64,000 bases of DNA from Pseudomonas sp. Gutcm_11s (GCF_028649395.1 NZ_JAQSUW010000002.1:1-64000); one strand, 5' to 3'; numbered from the stretch's first letter, positions 50,518-60,592 are shown. The notes: a model not told the origin generated them from the letters alone. Program-made: numbers and translations.

Positions 50518-51753
50518 CTAAACAAGTCTCTCTATATACCCTCCAATATATTTATCAAAAATTGGCCCTATCAAGCCCTTCAGGTTTGGCGGTTTTAAAT
50601 CCTGGAACGCACCGTCGAATTCTGCGTATAAATCTGGATCACTAAACTCCTCTATCAGGCTTTTTGCATTACCGAATAGCACGTTAAAGTCCTGCGCGTT
50701 AATATCAAGGATTCCATGTGCCAACCTAGAGCTATTCCGAACAGAAAGCAAAGTTCTTGCGCGAATTACCCAGTCATTAAGATCGCAAGTATTAATACTT
50801 GTACTAACCTTTCCGCGCTCAATTAAATCGACCAGCGAGCCGCAGCCCGATATGTTTAGCCTTCCAACATAAAACTCTCCATTTGTGACAGACAACTCTC
50901 CCACTCCACACCGAAGAGTCTGGGCTTGTAAAATAAGCTCAAATGCCCGAACAATCGCCATCACACTACAGGACTCCATACCTAGCGATCTGTAAGTGAG
51001 TGCTGAGCGATAGAACCAACCTGAAGTTGAAGAAAATAGGAAAGGCCAATACTGGCTACTATAATCTAATTTGGAGTTGCTAGTACCCAGATAACAACCC
51101 TTAACAAGAGTTTCTATTCGCGACAATCGCGCGAGCATAGGCTCCTCGCCTACTCTGGAAGACTGCTGTGTATCTGTTAGAAACCTCCAATGCTCAACAA
51201 TGGCCGGAGCAATCTCTAAAGACCTGAGAAAACCCGACGAAACAAATTTCTCAGAGAAAACCCTGTCAAGGTAAAAATTCAATACCAAATTCGCCTTGCT
51301 CAGGGAAGACTTAAACGAAATTCCGACCTCTCCGAGCGCATCTAAATCAGGAGACTCCAGAAAAGACCGAAATGTCTTTAAATCATCTTTTTTAACTCCC
51401 CCCCCATCTATCCACTGAAATATTGAGTACAGCAGATAAACGATCCCCCCCCTACGAGCCCTCTCTCCAAGCATCTGATCCGACTCCTCAAAGCAAAAGT
51501 ACTCAGGAGCAGAACTGTGCAGCTTGGTTGAGTATAAAAACAGAGCAGCCAAGAAGAATCGCTGGGAGCTTCTACCAAAAGGAACTTTTAAGCGACATAT
51601 ATGGCGGGCTCCCGCAAATGCAGGAGCCTCTCCAACATAGAAAGCAGGAAGAAGAACCACACTATCCGTAAAATCTATTTCTCCGAACCCATCCTCTAAG
51701 TGCATGGAAAAATAGTCTACGTCATCGAACCCTGCAAGATCCAAAAGCTTCAC
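50518..51753 (-). CDS. Unknown 411-aa protein of the dnd-linked trio
   Basis: Starts with GTG 2 bp after the DGQHR gene stop, so translation is coupled. No known motif is evident. The N-terminal half contains GARHICRLKVPFGRSSQRFF and FLYSTKLHS. The C-terminal half has VIRARTLLSVRNSSRLAHGIL near residue 330, an RNSxxxHG pattern reminiscent of HEPN/ApeA-like helical domains. This resemblance is weak. Codon use is AT-rich as in the dnd genes. It may be the effector or sensor partner. Confidence 0.6.
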   Translation of the reverse strand: MKLLDLAGFDDVDYFSMHLEDGFGEIDFTDSVVLLPAFYVGEAPAFAGARHICRLKVPFGRSSQRFFLAALFLYSTKLHSSAPEYFCFEESDQMLGERARRGGIVYLLYSIFQWIDGGGVKKDDLKTFRSFLESPDLDALGEVGISFKSSLSKANLVLNFYLDRVFSEKFVSSGFLRSLEIAPAIVEHWRFLTDTQQSSRVGEEPMLARLSRIETLVKGCYLGTSNSKLDYSSQYWPFLFSSTSGWFYRSALTYRSLGMESCSVMAIVRAFELILQAQTLRCGVGELSVTNGEFYVGRLNISGCGSLVDLIERGKVSTSINTCDLNDWVIRARTLLSVRNSSRLAHGILDINAQDFNVLFGNAKSLIEEFSDPDLYAEFDGAFQDLKPPNLKGLIGPIFDKYIGGYIERLV

Positions 51754-51755
51754 TA

Positions 51756-53798
51756 TCAGATCTCTTCAGACTCGATACTTTCGTCTAGCGTTTGCTTCTC
51801 TAGTAAGTCTCCCTCCACACCTAAGGAACTTCGAAGATCTTTCTTCGCTTCAACAAAATAAGCTTCTATGTATTCGTTCACAGCATTATCGAAGCTCTTA
51901 TTGATGCCGCCCTCATCAACGCGGCTTTCTTTAACAGCTCGCTCTGCAGCCCTCTGCTCCAACTCTTTAAGACGGAGATCATCTCGTTGCTCATGAGTCA
52001 GGGAGTAGTCTAGTTCATAGCCTTTCTTAAAGGCTTTAGCTCGCTCTTCTCTATAGCGTGCCAAAAACTCGCCAGCAGCATTAAATCCACGATCAATTAG
52101 AGCCGGGGTAATTAACTCTGATTTAACGCTTGTAAAGCCTGCTTTATAGACAGCATCTCTAGCATCTTTCACCAAGAGATACGACAACAAAAGATCACGC
52201 AATGCGAACCGAGTTTCCTCTCGAGTTCTAATTCTTCGCTGATCAAAAGCGGTATATTGCAAGTAACTTTTATCAAAATCAAAAACAGATCGATCCTTCT
52301 CAAATACATAATTAAGCAACGCAATGGCTGCAGCAAATGCATTGGCCGGAGTCACCGCATACTCCAAACCAAAGCGCACGAAGATACCGGCCACATTAAA
52401 GAATGCACGCTGGAATAGCGCATATCTTACTATGTTTAGGTTCTCATCTGAGCGACGACTCTCAATTGCCTCTTCGAACTGCAACCAGCGCTTTTTGTAA
52501 TCCGGATCTTTTTCATCAAGAGGCTTGTACTCCAATAAATGCTGAAGTACTGCTTGTGCACAAACCCCAGATCGTCCCCCCCTCTTCACCTCATCTTTTA
52601 ACTTCCCAACCTCATCGAGGAAAATACCATGCAGCCGTTTGAATGGCACAGACTCGAAGAAAAGAGAAATTAAAAGCGGAGAGAGATGGTCTTTTATCCT
52701 TAGCTTGAGAGCATTGGATTGAGCATATGAAAACTTATCCCACTTGATTCTTGGATAGTATTCATCCGCATCTGCCCCATCCGGAAACATATCCTGAGCG
52801 CCTTCAGTAAGCCCCAGGAGATAGTAGACAAGCATATCGGCCTTGAAATTATCCTCCAAAGACCGCTGCAGAACACCAATACTTGTTAAAGAATGAACCT
52901 TGTTAACATTGAAAGACTGCTTCTTACTTCTTGTATTCCATTCCACACACGCCAACCCTTCTTTACCATATTTGGTAAGCACAGAGTCGCAAAATACCCG
53001 ACAAGCAATATCCCCCAAACTTTTGTCCGAAAGAAGAATATTGAAATGACCGCCAACAACGGTCATAGTAGAGTTCACATCAACAAACAGATTTCTAAAA
53101 ACTCTCGGTACAGATGGAATATTTACTTTATCTGCGTTTTCGTGAGAGTTCGGCGCATACATTACGCAAACAGGAACAACCAGATCCCGCACCTTATCCC
53201 GGTGCTCCTCCCATAACCTTTTCAATGCTCGAAGTCGATGCTGACCATCAATAACAATGAGCATTACCCCGTGAGGATTAAGCTCAGATGTTCTTAACGA
53301 AAGAATAGCTTGTTTCGACTTGATTTTCGGCGAATCCGGCTCCGTGCTTAATGCTAATCCATCCGAGCTAGAGGTCTCTTTACCATATAACATAAAGTGT
53401 CCGGCCCATGACTCACCAACAAAACCAGGCCTAGGAACAACCCTACTGCGAGCTCCGTAGAACTCACGAATTTTTTCGTCACTTACAGGAACAATTGCCG
53501 CTAACAAAGGAGGGAAGAAAAGAGGACGCGTAGCAGCAGTCGTTTCGTCCTGCTGAAGATAAGGAATGATATCCTCTTCTACGCGCTTCTCATCTATATC
53601 TCTCTGCATCAGAAGATCAAAATTCACATCATCCATTTGTACATCGCGGGCAAATTTTAGATATTTGTTTGCCTGAGACATTGGCATCGATGCCATAAAA
53701 AATTCTACGGGGTATGATCCAGAAGATATGAATCGACCGAAATTACCGATCAATTCTACATCGTACTCTCTTTCATCCTGCAAATCTTCAAAATCCAT
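51756..53798 (-). CDS. Large DGQHR-domain (DndB/DpdB-like) protein
   Basis: A 680-aa protein with the DGQHR motif in VIDGQHRLRALKRL near residue 187, framed by conserved strands (LVVPVCVMYAP; VFRNLFVDVNSTMTVV). It is nearly twice the length of DndB, with a C-terminal helical region of over 250 residues rich in Arg, Glu and Lys. The start has GAGG 8 bp upstream. It follows the GIY-YIG-like gene by 11 bp. DGQHR proteins are found in phosphorothioation and deazaguanine (Dpd) DNA-modification clusters, so a modification-linked role is likely. Confidence 0.8.
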   Translation of the reverse strand: MDFEDLQDEREYDVELIGNFGRFISSGSYPVEFFMASMPMSQANKYLKFARDVQMDDVNFDLLMQRDIDEKRVEEDIIPYLQQDETTAATRPLFFPPLLAAIVPVSDEKIREFYGARSRVVPRPGFVGESWAGHFMLYGKETSSSDGLALSTEPDSPKIKSKQAILSLRTSELNPHGVMLIVIDGQHRLRALKRLWEEHRDKVRDLVVPVCVMYAPNSHENADKVNIPSVPRVFRNLFVDVNSTMTVVGGHFNILLSDKSLGDIACRVFCDSVLTKYGKEGLACVEWNTRSKKQSFNVNKVHSLTSIGVLQRSLEDNFKADMLVYYLLGLTEGAQDMFPDGADADEYYPRIKWDKFSYAQSNALKLRIKDHLSPLLISLFFESVPFKRLHGIFLDEVGKLKDEVKRGGRSGVCAQAVLQHLLEYKPLDEKDPDYKKRWLQFEEAIESRRSDENLNIVRYALFQRAFFNVAGIFVRFGLEYAVTPANAFAAAIALLNYVFEKDRSVFDFDKSYLQYTAFDQRRIRTREETRFALRDLLLSYLLVKDARDAVYKAGFTSVKSELITPALIDRGFNAAGEFLARYREERAKAFKKGYELDYSLTHEQRDDLRLKELEQRAAERAVKESRVDEGGINKSFDNAVNEYIEAYFVEAKKDLRSSLGVEGDLLEKQTLDESIESEEI

Positions 53799-53809
53799 GC
53801 CAATGACCT

Positions 53810-54460
53810 CTATTTAACGCTAAGAATTGGACCCAACAAATATATTAAATGCCGCTCCAACATTCGAACACTACTTTCGGTTTCAGATGGAGTGGTAATT
53901 GGGATACATAGCAGTCTAATATCTGCCCAAGATAGATTGCTGGCCGACAGTCGACCTCCAAACGTCCCCTCCCGTGCCGAATGATAATTCTGCTTATGCT
54001 GGAGATAGCGTTCTTTTAGCCCCTGCCTAACAGTCATACCGCAATATAAAGGGGGAAGAATTAGGCAAGTTTTCTCTGCCATTTCTAAATATTCAATGAA
54101 TTCATTATCTTCAATACTATCGATGTCGCTCCATAGCTCTAAACTCTGAGAGCGAGGAATCGAGCCAGAGAAAACTTTAACATCACCGCTATATGTTCCT
54201 TTAACCGAAATATCACCCGACAAAATCAGATCACTTCGCAACTTGTCCAAGCGACTGAGCTTTGCTTTTAATGCAATTCTAGCCTCTAACAGGCGCCCCT
54301 CTGAGTAGCTATCCCCAACATATAAACCAAGCCTAGATCTTTCAAATGGATTATATAAGAAGGCATAAACACCTGCTCTATTGGGGATCCTATCTTCTTC
54401 CTCAGGCTTAAAAAATTGAATTGAGCTGAGCATACTCCCCCACGCCATCTTGAACATCAC
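53810..54460 (-). CDS. GIY-YIG-like nuclease of the dnd-linked trio
   Basis: A 216-aa protein. GVYAFLYNP near residue 30 and LGLYVGDSYSEG near residue 45 resemble the GIY and YIG strands. LPPLYCGMTVRQGLKERYLQHKQN near residue 136 also looks like a YIG strand followed by the catalytic-Arg helix, and ERHLIYLLGPILS at the C-terminus holds the metal-binding Glu. The spacing is unusual, so it may be a divergent or duplicated GIY-YIG fold. The start is GTG 54460 or ATG 54457. It is the first gene of the trio and could be the DNA-cutting component. Confidence 0.6.
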   Translation of the reverse strand: MMFKMAWGSMLSSIQFFKPEEEDRIPNRAGVYAFLYNPFERSRLGLYVGDSYSEGRLLEARIALKAKLSRLDKLRSDLILSGDISVKGTYSGDVKVFSGSIPRSQSLELWSDIDSIEDNEFIEYLEMAEKTCLILPPLYCGMTVRQGLKERYLQHKQNYHSAREGTFGGRLSASNLSWADIRLLCIPITTPSETESSVRMLERHLIYLLGPILSVK

Positions 54461-54758
54461 ATACGCAAATATTCAGCCCAGCATAACTAGTTGCCTATGC
54501 AGACCTCATTCATTGCTAGCATAGCGGCTTGCCTTCGGTTCCTGTAAAGGCTTCTACCTACTGAAATCAAAGTAATTAAGGCTATACGGTACGATACACC
54601 AAACTCGGAGCAAGACTGTAGTAGATCTACAGATTGCAAGCACCGACGCTATCGACCAGAAAGCACGTCGAACACGCGGGACGCATACTCCCACGAGGCA
54701 AGGAGGTCGCTGCCATAGACTGGACTTTCCCCTATCAAACCGGACACTGCCCTCCCCG
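54461..54758. promoter_or_regulatory. Upstream region of the trio
   Basis: No gene is visible. CTGTAG-TAGAT-CTACAG at 54616-54632 is a perfect 6-bp dyad about 156 bp before the GIY-YIG-like start. TAGACTGG at about 54716 resembles the tip of an IS3-family inverted repeat and probably marks the end of the decayed insertion sequence. Confidence 0.35.
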
Positions 54759-55740
54759 CTAAGTTGATGCCTCAGCCGAGCGCCTGAACTCCCGAGGCGA
54801 GCGGTATTTCAGGGCGCCGTGCGGGTGTTCCTCGTTGTAATGCTCGAAGGCGATGGCCAAGTTGTACAGGGCTGTCGTTCGATCAGGTTGGGGCATATGG
54901 CGGATGTAGTCGCGCTTCATGGTCTTCACGAAGCTCTCCGCCATCCCATTGCTCTGCGGGCTGTATACGAGTGTTGTCAGGGATAGCAGGCCGATCTGTC
55001 GGCAAAGGCTCGGGTCTGTTCGGCGGTATAGGCCGACCGTTATCGCTCAGCCATTGCACCGACGATGCCAGTAGCGCGTCGCCGAAGCGTTGCTCGAGGG
55101 CTTTCATCACGTCGCGGACGGGCTGGCCACCCAACTGATGGCTTCTCGGTCGCAACAGTCCAGAGTGAAGGTCACGCGCCGTTTGTCGCCATTCTCGTCG
55201 CGGAACTCGAAGCCATCTGAGCACCAATGGGTTTTGCTCGTATCTACAGCAACACGACCTTCGTGACACCGCGCCACTCCCGACTGCTCGCGCCAGCGTT
55301 CCAGCAACACGTCGTGGTCTCGCATGACGCGGTACACCCGCTTCACATTGATCGGCCGCTGGGCCTGCTGCTCATGCTGCCGACGCAACAGACCCCAAAT
55401 CCGGCGATAGCCGTAGCTGGGCAGCGTGCTGACGGCATGCTTGATCTGCTCGACCAGGGCCGCATCGTTGAGCATTCGACGACGCGGCTGCGGCACGGGA
55501 GTGGATTGCTTGAGTCGAGCCGTCATTGGGAGCGCGCCACACCGAGACTTTCACTGACGCCTTCACTGGTCGTCCCCCGGCAACAAGGGGGAGTACGCAA
55601 TCCATTGCGCCGAGCCCCACCGAGACGCTTTGTCCGGGCTCGAGGCTCTCGCGCACCATGGCCAGTTTCTTCTCGACACTCCAGCGGCGACGCCGCTCCT
55701 GGCCGAGCACTTCGATGCTTTTGTCTTTGCTGGTAGTCAT
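54759..55740 (-). pseudogene. Decayed IS3-family (IS2-like) insertion sequence
   Basis: Three broken frames of an IS3-type transposase remain. OrfA starts at 55740 (MTTSKDKSIEVLGQERRRRWS) and is cut short by an internal deletion to its last codons (PLLPGDDQ, stop near 55557). OrfB then runs from about 55526 (RRRMLNDAALVEQIK, SYGYRRIWGLLRR), shifts frame near 55130, and shifts again near 54950 before the C-terminal [14 protein letters not shown] and [19 protein letters not shown]. The DDE core is disrupted, so it is inactive. Confidence 0.85.
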
Positions 55741-56015
55741 AAATACAGTCGTTTGCCTATTCCTTATGGTAAGGGGGGGAACGGTGTCCTGTGCTTCAAG
55801 GGGCTCGTTCATAGACCAAAAGCCTCCCACCTACTAGTTTGCGCAGCAAGGCTACCCCCCAAAGCAGCACAAATAACAGTACTCACGCCTCAGGAGCAGA
55901 AATCCGAGGAGATGGGAGCCAATCAAAAGCGATCTGGCGCTGGCGTGATGCTAGACAAGCATTTCCGCTGATAGCACCCAAGTCCCGCTGAGCGTCTTGC
56001 TGCTAGCTGGACAAT

Positions 56016-56055
56016 GCTGTGGCGATGTTTGCCGGGCTGCAAACATCGCCACAGC
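56016..56055. repeat. Perfect 17-bp inverted repeat near the right end of the island
   Basis: GCTGTGGCGATGTTTGC, a 6-nt loop CGGGCT, then the exact reverse complement. No T-run follows on either strand. It lies about 200 bp inside the right attachment site in an otherwise empty stretch (55741-56148). Possible roles are a structured replication or transfer site, or an operator. Confidence 0.6.
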
Positions 56056-56148
56056 CTCAGCGCCCGCAAGCACGGTAGTCGCTCCTAGAGAGACCTGTGG
56101 TGATTGGCTACTTCGACGAATGCAAAACCGTCTGCGCAAGGAGATATC

Positions 56149-56169
56149 AATTGGCAACCAATTGGCAAC
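56149..56169 (+). repeat. Pair of decamers AATTGGCAAC (candidate integrase arm sites, right)
   Basis: Copies begin at 56149 and 56160, with the same 11-bp period as the two pairs at the left end. The orientation is the same on the plus strand. This places matched arm-type sites about 90 bp inside the right attachment site. Confidence 0.65.
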
Positions 56170-56212
56170 CAGAATGACCACCTCTGAGACACCTACAAAA
56201 AAAATAAGCATA

Positions 56213-56248
56213 AAAAAATCCAGCCACCGCTAAGTGGCTGGATTTTTT
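56213..56248. terminator. Bidirectional terminator beside tRNA-Pro
   Basis: TCCAGCCAC and GTGGCTGGA with a short loop are bounded by A7 on the left and T6 on the right. It ends the minus-strand tRNA-Pro transcript and any transcript leaving the island. Confidence 0.85.
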
Positions 56249-56256
56249 AGGGTTTT

Positions 56257-56307
56257 TTGGTCGGGACGGAGTGATTCGAACACTCGACCCCTTGCACCCC
56301 ATGCAAG
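56257..56307. mobile_element. Right attachment site (3' part of intact tRNA-Pro)
   Basis: This segment matches 27321-27371 with three mismatches and overlaps the functional tRNA. The island therefore recreated an intact tRNA at its right end and left a partial copy at the left. Confidence 0.85.
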
Positions 56308-56334
56308 TGCGCTACCGGGCTGCGCTACGCCCCG
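56258..56334 (-). tRNA. tRNA-Pro (GGG)
   Basis: A complete cloverleaf on the minus strand. The acceptor stem CGGGGCG pairs with CGTCCCG, CCA is encoded, the T-loop is GTTCGAATC, and the anticodon stem-loop CTTGC-ATGGGGT-GCAAG gives anticodon GGG. It is the insertion target of the island. Confidence 0.95.
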
Positions 56335-56416
56335 ACGATGCTTCCGAGTTACCGGAAGCGGGGAGGACTTTACAATAAGCTGCTGAATTGTGGAAGTTTT
56401 TTTTACCGCTGAGGGC

Positions 56417-56773
56417 TTACTTGCGAAGCACCAGCAGAACATCCTCGAGCTCGGCAATCATCTGCCGGATCAGCTGCTTGTACTGGGTGGTATCGTCCTT
56501 TGCTTCGTCGCCGGAGAGACGCTGACGCGCCCCACCGATGGTGAAGCCCTGGTCGTACAAGAGCGCTCGGATCTGGCGGATCATCAGCACGTCTTGGCGC
56601 TGATAGTAGCGACGGTTACCTCGCCGCTTCACCGGATTGAGCTGAGGAAACTCCTGCTCCCAGTAACGCAAAACATGAGGCTTAACGGCACAGAGATCAC
56701 TGACTTCGCCGATGGTGAAGTAGCGTTTGCCAGGGATAGGCGGCAGCTCGTCGTTATGACTTGGTTCCAGCAT
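56417..56773 (-). CDS. MerR-family transcriptional regulator
   Basis: A 118-aa regulator conserved downstream of ihfA in Pseudomonas. The MerR helix-turn-helix covers about residues 17-85 ([28 protein letters not shown]). A short helical tail follows ([18 protein letters not shown]). It lacks the cysteines of metal sensors. Its start overlaps the ihfA stop by 20 bp, so it is cotranscribed with pheST-ihfA. The target genes are unknown. Confidence 0.9.
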   Translation of the reverse strand: MLEPSHNDELPPIPGKRYFTIGEVSDLCAVKPHVLRYWEQEFPQLNPVKRRGNRRYYQRQDVLMIRQIRALLYDQGFTIGGARQRLSGDEAKDDTTQYKQLIRQMIAELEDVLLVLRK

Positions 56774-57056
56774 ATGCCTCTACTCTGGCCTTCAATTTCT
56801 GGCCCGGACGAAAGGTGACAACACGGCGAGCCGTGATCGGGATTTCTTCGCCTGTTTTGGGATTGCGGCCCGGGCGCTGACGTTTATCGCGCAGGTCAAA
56901 ATTGCCGAAACCAGACAATTTGACCTGTTCGTTGTCTTCCAGCGCGTGGCGGATTTCCTCGAAAAACAGCTCCACCAACTCCTTGGCTTCCCGCTTATTC
57001 AGGCCAAGCTCTTCATACAGACGTTCCGCCATCTCAGCTTTCGTCAGAGCCCCCAT
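56754..57056 (-). CDS. ihfA: Integration host factor subunit alpha
   Basis: A 100-aa DNA-bending protein that pairs with IhfB and is needed by many tyrosine integrases. The beta-arm sequence [27 protein letters not shown] is typical, with the intercalating Pro in RNPKTG. It starts 3 bp after the pheT stop. A chromosomal ihfA lies about 0.5 kb from the island's insertion site, although it acts in trans. Confidence 0.95.
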   Translation of the reverse strand: MGALTKAEMAERLYEELGLNKREAKELVELFFEEIRHALEDNEQVKLSGFGNFDLRDKRQRPGRNPKTGEEIPITARRVVTFRPGQKLKARVEAYAGTKS

Positions 57057-57059
57057 ACG

Positions 57060-59438
57060 CTACTTCCTTAACGTGGCGTTGAACCTTTCTTCCAGCGAGG
57101 TGATGATGTTTTGCGTAGTTGTATTCACCTCATCGTCGTTAAGAGTGCGCGATGGATGTTGCCAGGTCAAGCCAACGGCAAGGCTTTTTCTATGTGGATC
57201 AATGCCTTTACCGTGATACACGTCAAACAGTCTGAGGTCCGTCAGCCACTCGCCAGCGGCCTCGCGGATGGCAGCGAGCACGGCTTCGGCCGGTTGCTCG
57301 CGATCCACCAGCAGGGCCAGGTCGCGGCGCACCTCGGGGAAGCGTGACAGTTCGCTGAACGCCGGCATGCGCCCGACGGCCACTTCCGCCAGTACCAGCT
57401 CGAAGAGGAACACCGGCTGATCCAGGCCCAGAGTCTTGGCCAGCTCCGGATGCATTGCACCGAGGAAACCAACCAGGCGCCCTCCCCGCTCGATACGTGC
57501 GGTCTGGCCCGGATGCAGGGCCGGATGCTCGCCCGGCACGAAGCTGAAGGCATCGGCGGCGCCGGCATAGCCCAGCAGCGCCTCGACATCGGCTTTGAGG
57601 TCGTAGAAGTCCGCGCTCTCACGGCCATTGGCCCAGGCTTCCGGCAGGCGACTACCGCTAATCACACCAGCCAGCATGGCTTCCTGCTTCAGGCCTTCAA
57701 GCTGGCCGATGAAGCGCAGACCGCTCTCGAACAGGCGCACGCGCGACTGCTGACGGTTGAGGTTGTGCTCCAGCGCCTTGACCAGGCCCGGCCACAGCGA
57801 GGAACGCATGGCGGCCATGTCGGCGGAGATCGGGTTGGCCAACTGCAATGGCGCCATGCCCGGATTGAACAGTTCGAACAGCTTGGGATCGATGAAGCTG
57901 TAAGTGATGGCTTCCTGATAACCGCGAGCGACCAGCAGGCGACGCAGGGCCGGCAGCTCGGCACGGGCCTCGGCCTTGGCCTGCGGGGCCAGGCGAGCCT
58001 GCGGGTAACGTACCGGCAAGCGGTTGTAGCCGTACAGGCGGCCCAGCTCTTCGATCAGGTCCACTTCCAGGCTGATGTCGAAGCGGTGGCTCGGCACGCT
58101 GACCTGCCACTGACCGGAGCCCTGGGCGACGGTGCTCAGACCCAGCGCGTTGAGCAGGCGCTCGACCTCGGCGTCGTCCATGTCCATGCTCAGCATCTGA
58201 CTGATGCGCTCGGCACGCAGGGTGATCGGCGCGACGTTCGGCAGATCGGCAGCGCTGGCTACTTCGATGATCGGACCGGCTTCGCCGCCAACGATCTCCA
58301 GCAGCAGCGCAGTGGCGCGCTCCATGGCGTTACGCGCCAGCTGCGAGTCCACGCCACGTTCGAAGCGGTGCGAGGAATCGGTGTGCAGACCATAGGAACG
58401 AGCCTTGCCGGCCACCGAGATGGTGTCGAAGAAGGCGCTTTCCAGGAACAGGTCACGGGTCTTGTCGCTGACGCCGCTGTGCTCGCCACCCATCACGCCG
58501 GCAATGGCCAGGGCGCGGTTGTGGTCGGCGATCACCAGAGTGTCGGCGCGCAGACTGACTTCCTGGCCATCCAGCAGGACCAGCTTCTCGCCCTCTTCCG
58601 CCATACGCACGCGGATGCCGCCGTTGATCTCGGCGAGATCGAAAGCGTGCATCGGCTGGCCAAGCTCGAGCATCACGTAGTTGGTGATGTCGACGGCAGC
58701 GTCGATGCTGCGGATGCCGGAACGACGCAGGCGCTCGACCATCCACAGCGGGGTCGGTTTGGACAGGTCGACATTGCGGACGACGCGGCCCAGATAGCGC
58801 GGGCAGGCCTTGGAGGCCAGCACTTCGACCGGGCGCACTTCGTCATGCGCAGCCGCGACCGGGGCGACGGAGACCGCCGTTACCGGAGCGGCATAGATGG
58901 CGCCGACTTCACGGGCCAGACCGGCTAGCGACAGGCAGTCGCCACGGTTCGGAGTCAGGCCGATCTCGATGCTGGCATCGTCCAGACCGAGGTAGTCGCG
59001 CAGGCTCTGGCCGACCGGGGCGTCTGCTGCCAGCTCCATCAGGCCATTGTTGTCGTCGCTGACCTGCAGCTCGGAGGCCGAGCAGAGCATGCCCTGGGAC
59101 TCCACGCCGCGCAGCTTGGCCTGCTTGATCTTGAAGTCGCCTGGTAGCTCGGCGCCGATCATGGCAAACGGAATCTTGATGCCGGCACGGGCATTGGGTG
59201 CACCGCAGACCACTTGGAAGGTGGCACTACCGTTGCTGACCTGGCACACGCGCAGTTTGTCGGCGTCCGGGTGTTGTTCGGCGCTGAGGATCTCGCCTAC
59301 CACCACGCCGCTGAACTGGCCGGCGACCGGGATCACGGCGTCCACTTCCAGGCCGACCATGGACAGGCGGGCCACCAGTTCGTCGCGCGAAACTGCCGGG
59401 TTTACCCAGCCGCGCAGCCACTGTTCACTGAATTTCAT
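57060..59438 (-). CDS. pheT: Phenylalanyl-tRNA synthetase beta subunit
   Basis: A 792-aa subunit of the (alpha-beta)2 enzyme. The N-terminal tRNA-binding EMAP-like domain (about 39-148) and the B3/B4 editing region (about 210-380) are followed by B5 and the C-terminal anticodon-binding domain (FDVYHGKGIDPHRKSLAVGLTWQHPSRTL). Length is normal. It lies 42 bp downstream of pheS and 3 bp before ihfA. Confidence 0.97.
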   Translation of the reverse strand: MKFSEQWLRGWVNPAVSRDELVARLSMVGLEVDAVIPVAGQFSGVVVGEILSAEQHPDADKLRVCQVSNGSATFQVVCGAPNARAGIKIPFAMIGAELPGDFKIKQAKLRGVESQGMLCSASELQVSDDNNGLMELAADAPVGQSLRDYLGLDDASIEIGLTPNRGDCLSLAGLAREVGAIYAAPVTAVSVAPVAAAHDEVRPVEVLASKACPRYLGRVVRNVDLSKPTPLWMVERLRRSGIRSIDAAVDITNYVMLELGQPMHAFDLAEINGGIRVRMAEEGEKLVLLDGQEVSLRADTLVIADHNRALAIAGVMGGEHSGVSDKTRDLFLESAFFDTISVAGKARSYGLHTDSSHRFERGVDSQLARNAMERATALLLEIVGGEAGPIIEVASAADLPNVAPITLRAERISQMLSMDMDDAEVERLLNALGLSTVAQGSGQWQVSVPSHRFDISLEVDLIEELGRLYGYNRLPVRYPQARLAPQAKAEARAELPALRRLLVARGYQEAITYSFIDPKLFELFNPGMAPLQLANPISADMAAMRSSLWPGLVKALEHNLNRQQSRVRLFESGLRFIGQLEGLKQEAMLAGVISGSRLPEAWANGRESADFYDLKADVEALLGYAGAADAFSFVPGEHPALHPGQTARIERGGRLVGFLGAMHPELAKTLGLDQPVFLFELVLAEVAVGRMPAFSELSRFPEVRRDLALLVDREQPAEAVLAAIREAAGEWLTDLRLFDVYHGKGIDPHRKSLAVGLTWQHPSRTLNDDEVNTTTQNIITSLEERFNATLRK

Positions 59439-59480
59439 GCTGTCTGTTCTCCTTAAGCGAATTCGATACGGGGCGTGCGG

Positions 59481-60579
<1,099 letters not shown>

Positions 60580-60592
60580 ATTGTCGGGGGAC

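Noticed and set aside
56016..56055. Ordinary rho-independent terminator
   Set aside because: No T-run on either side, and no upstream gene whose transcript would end there.
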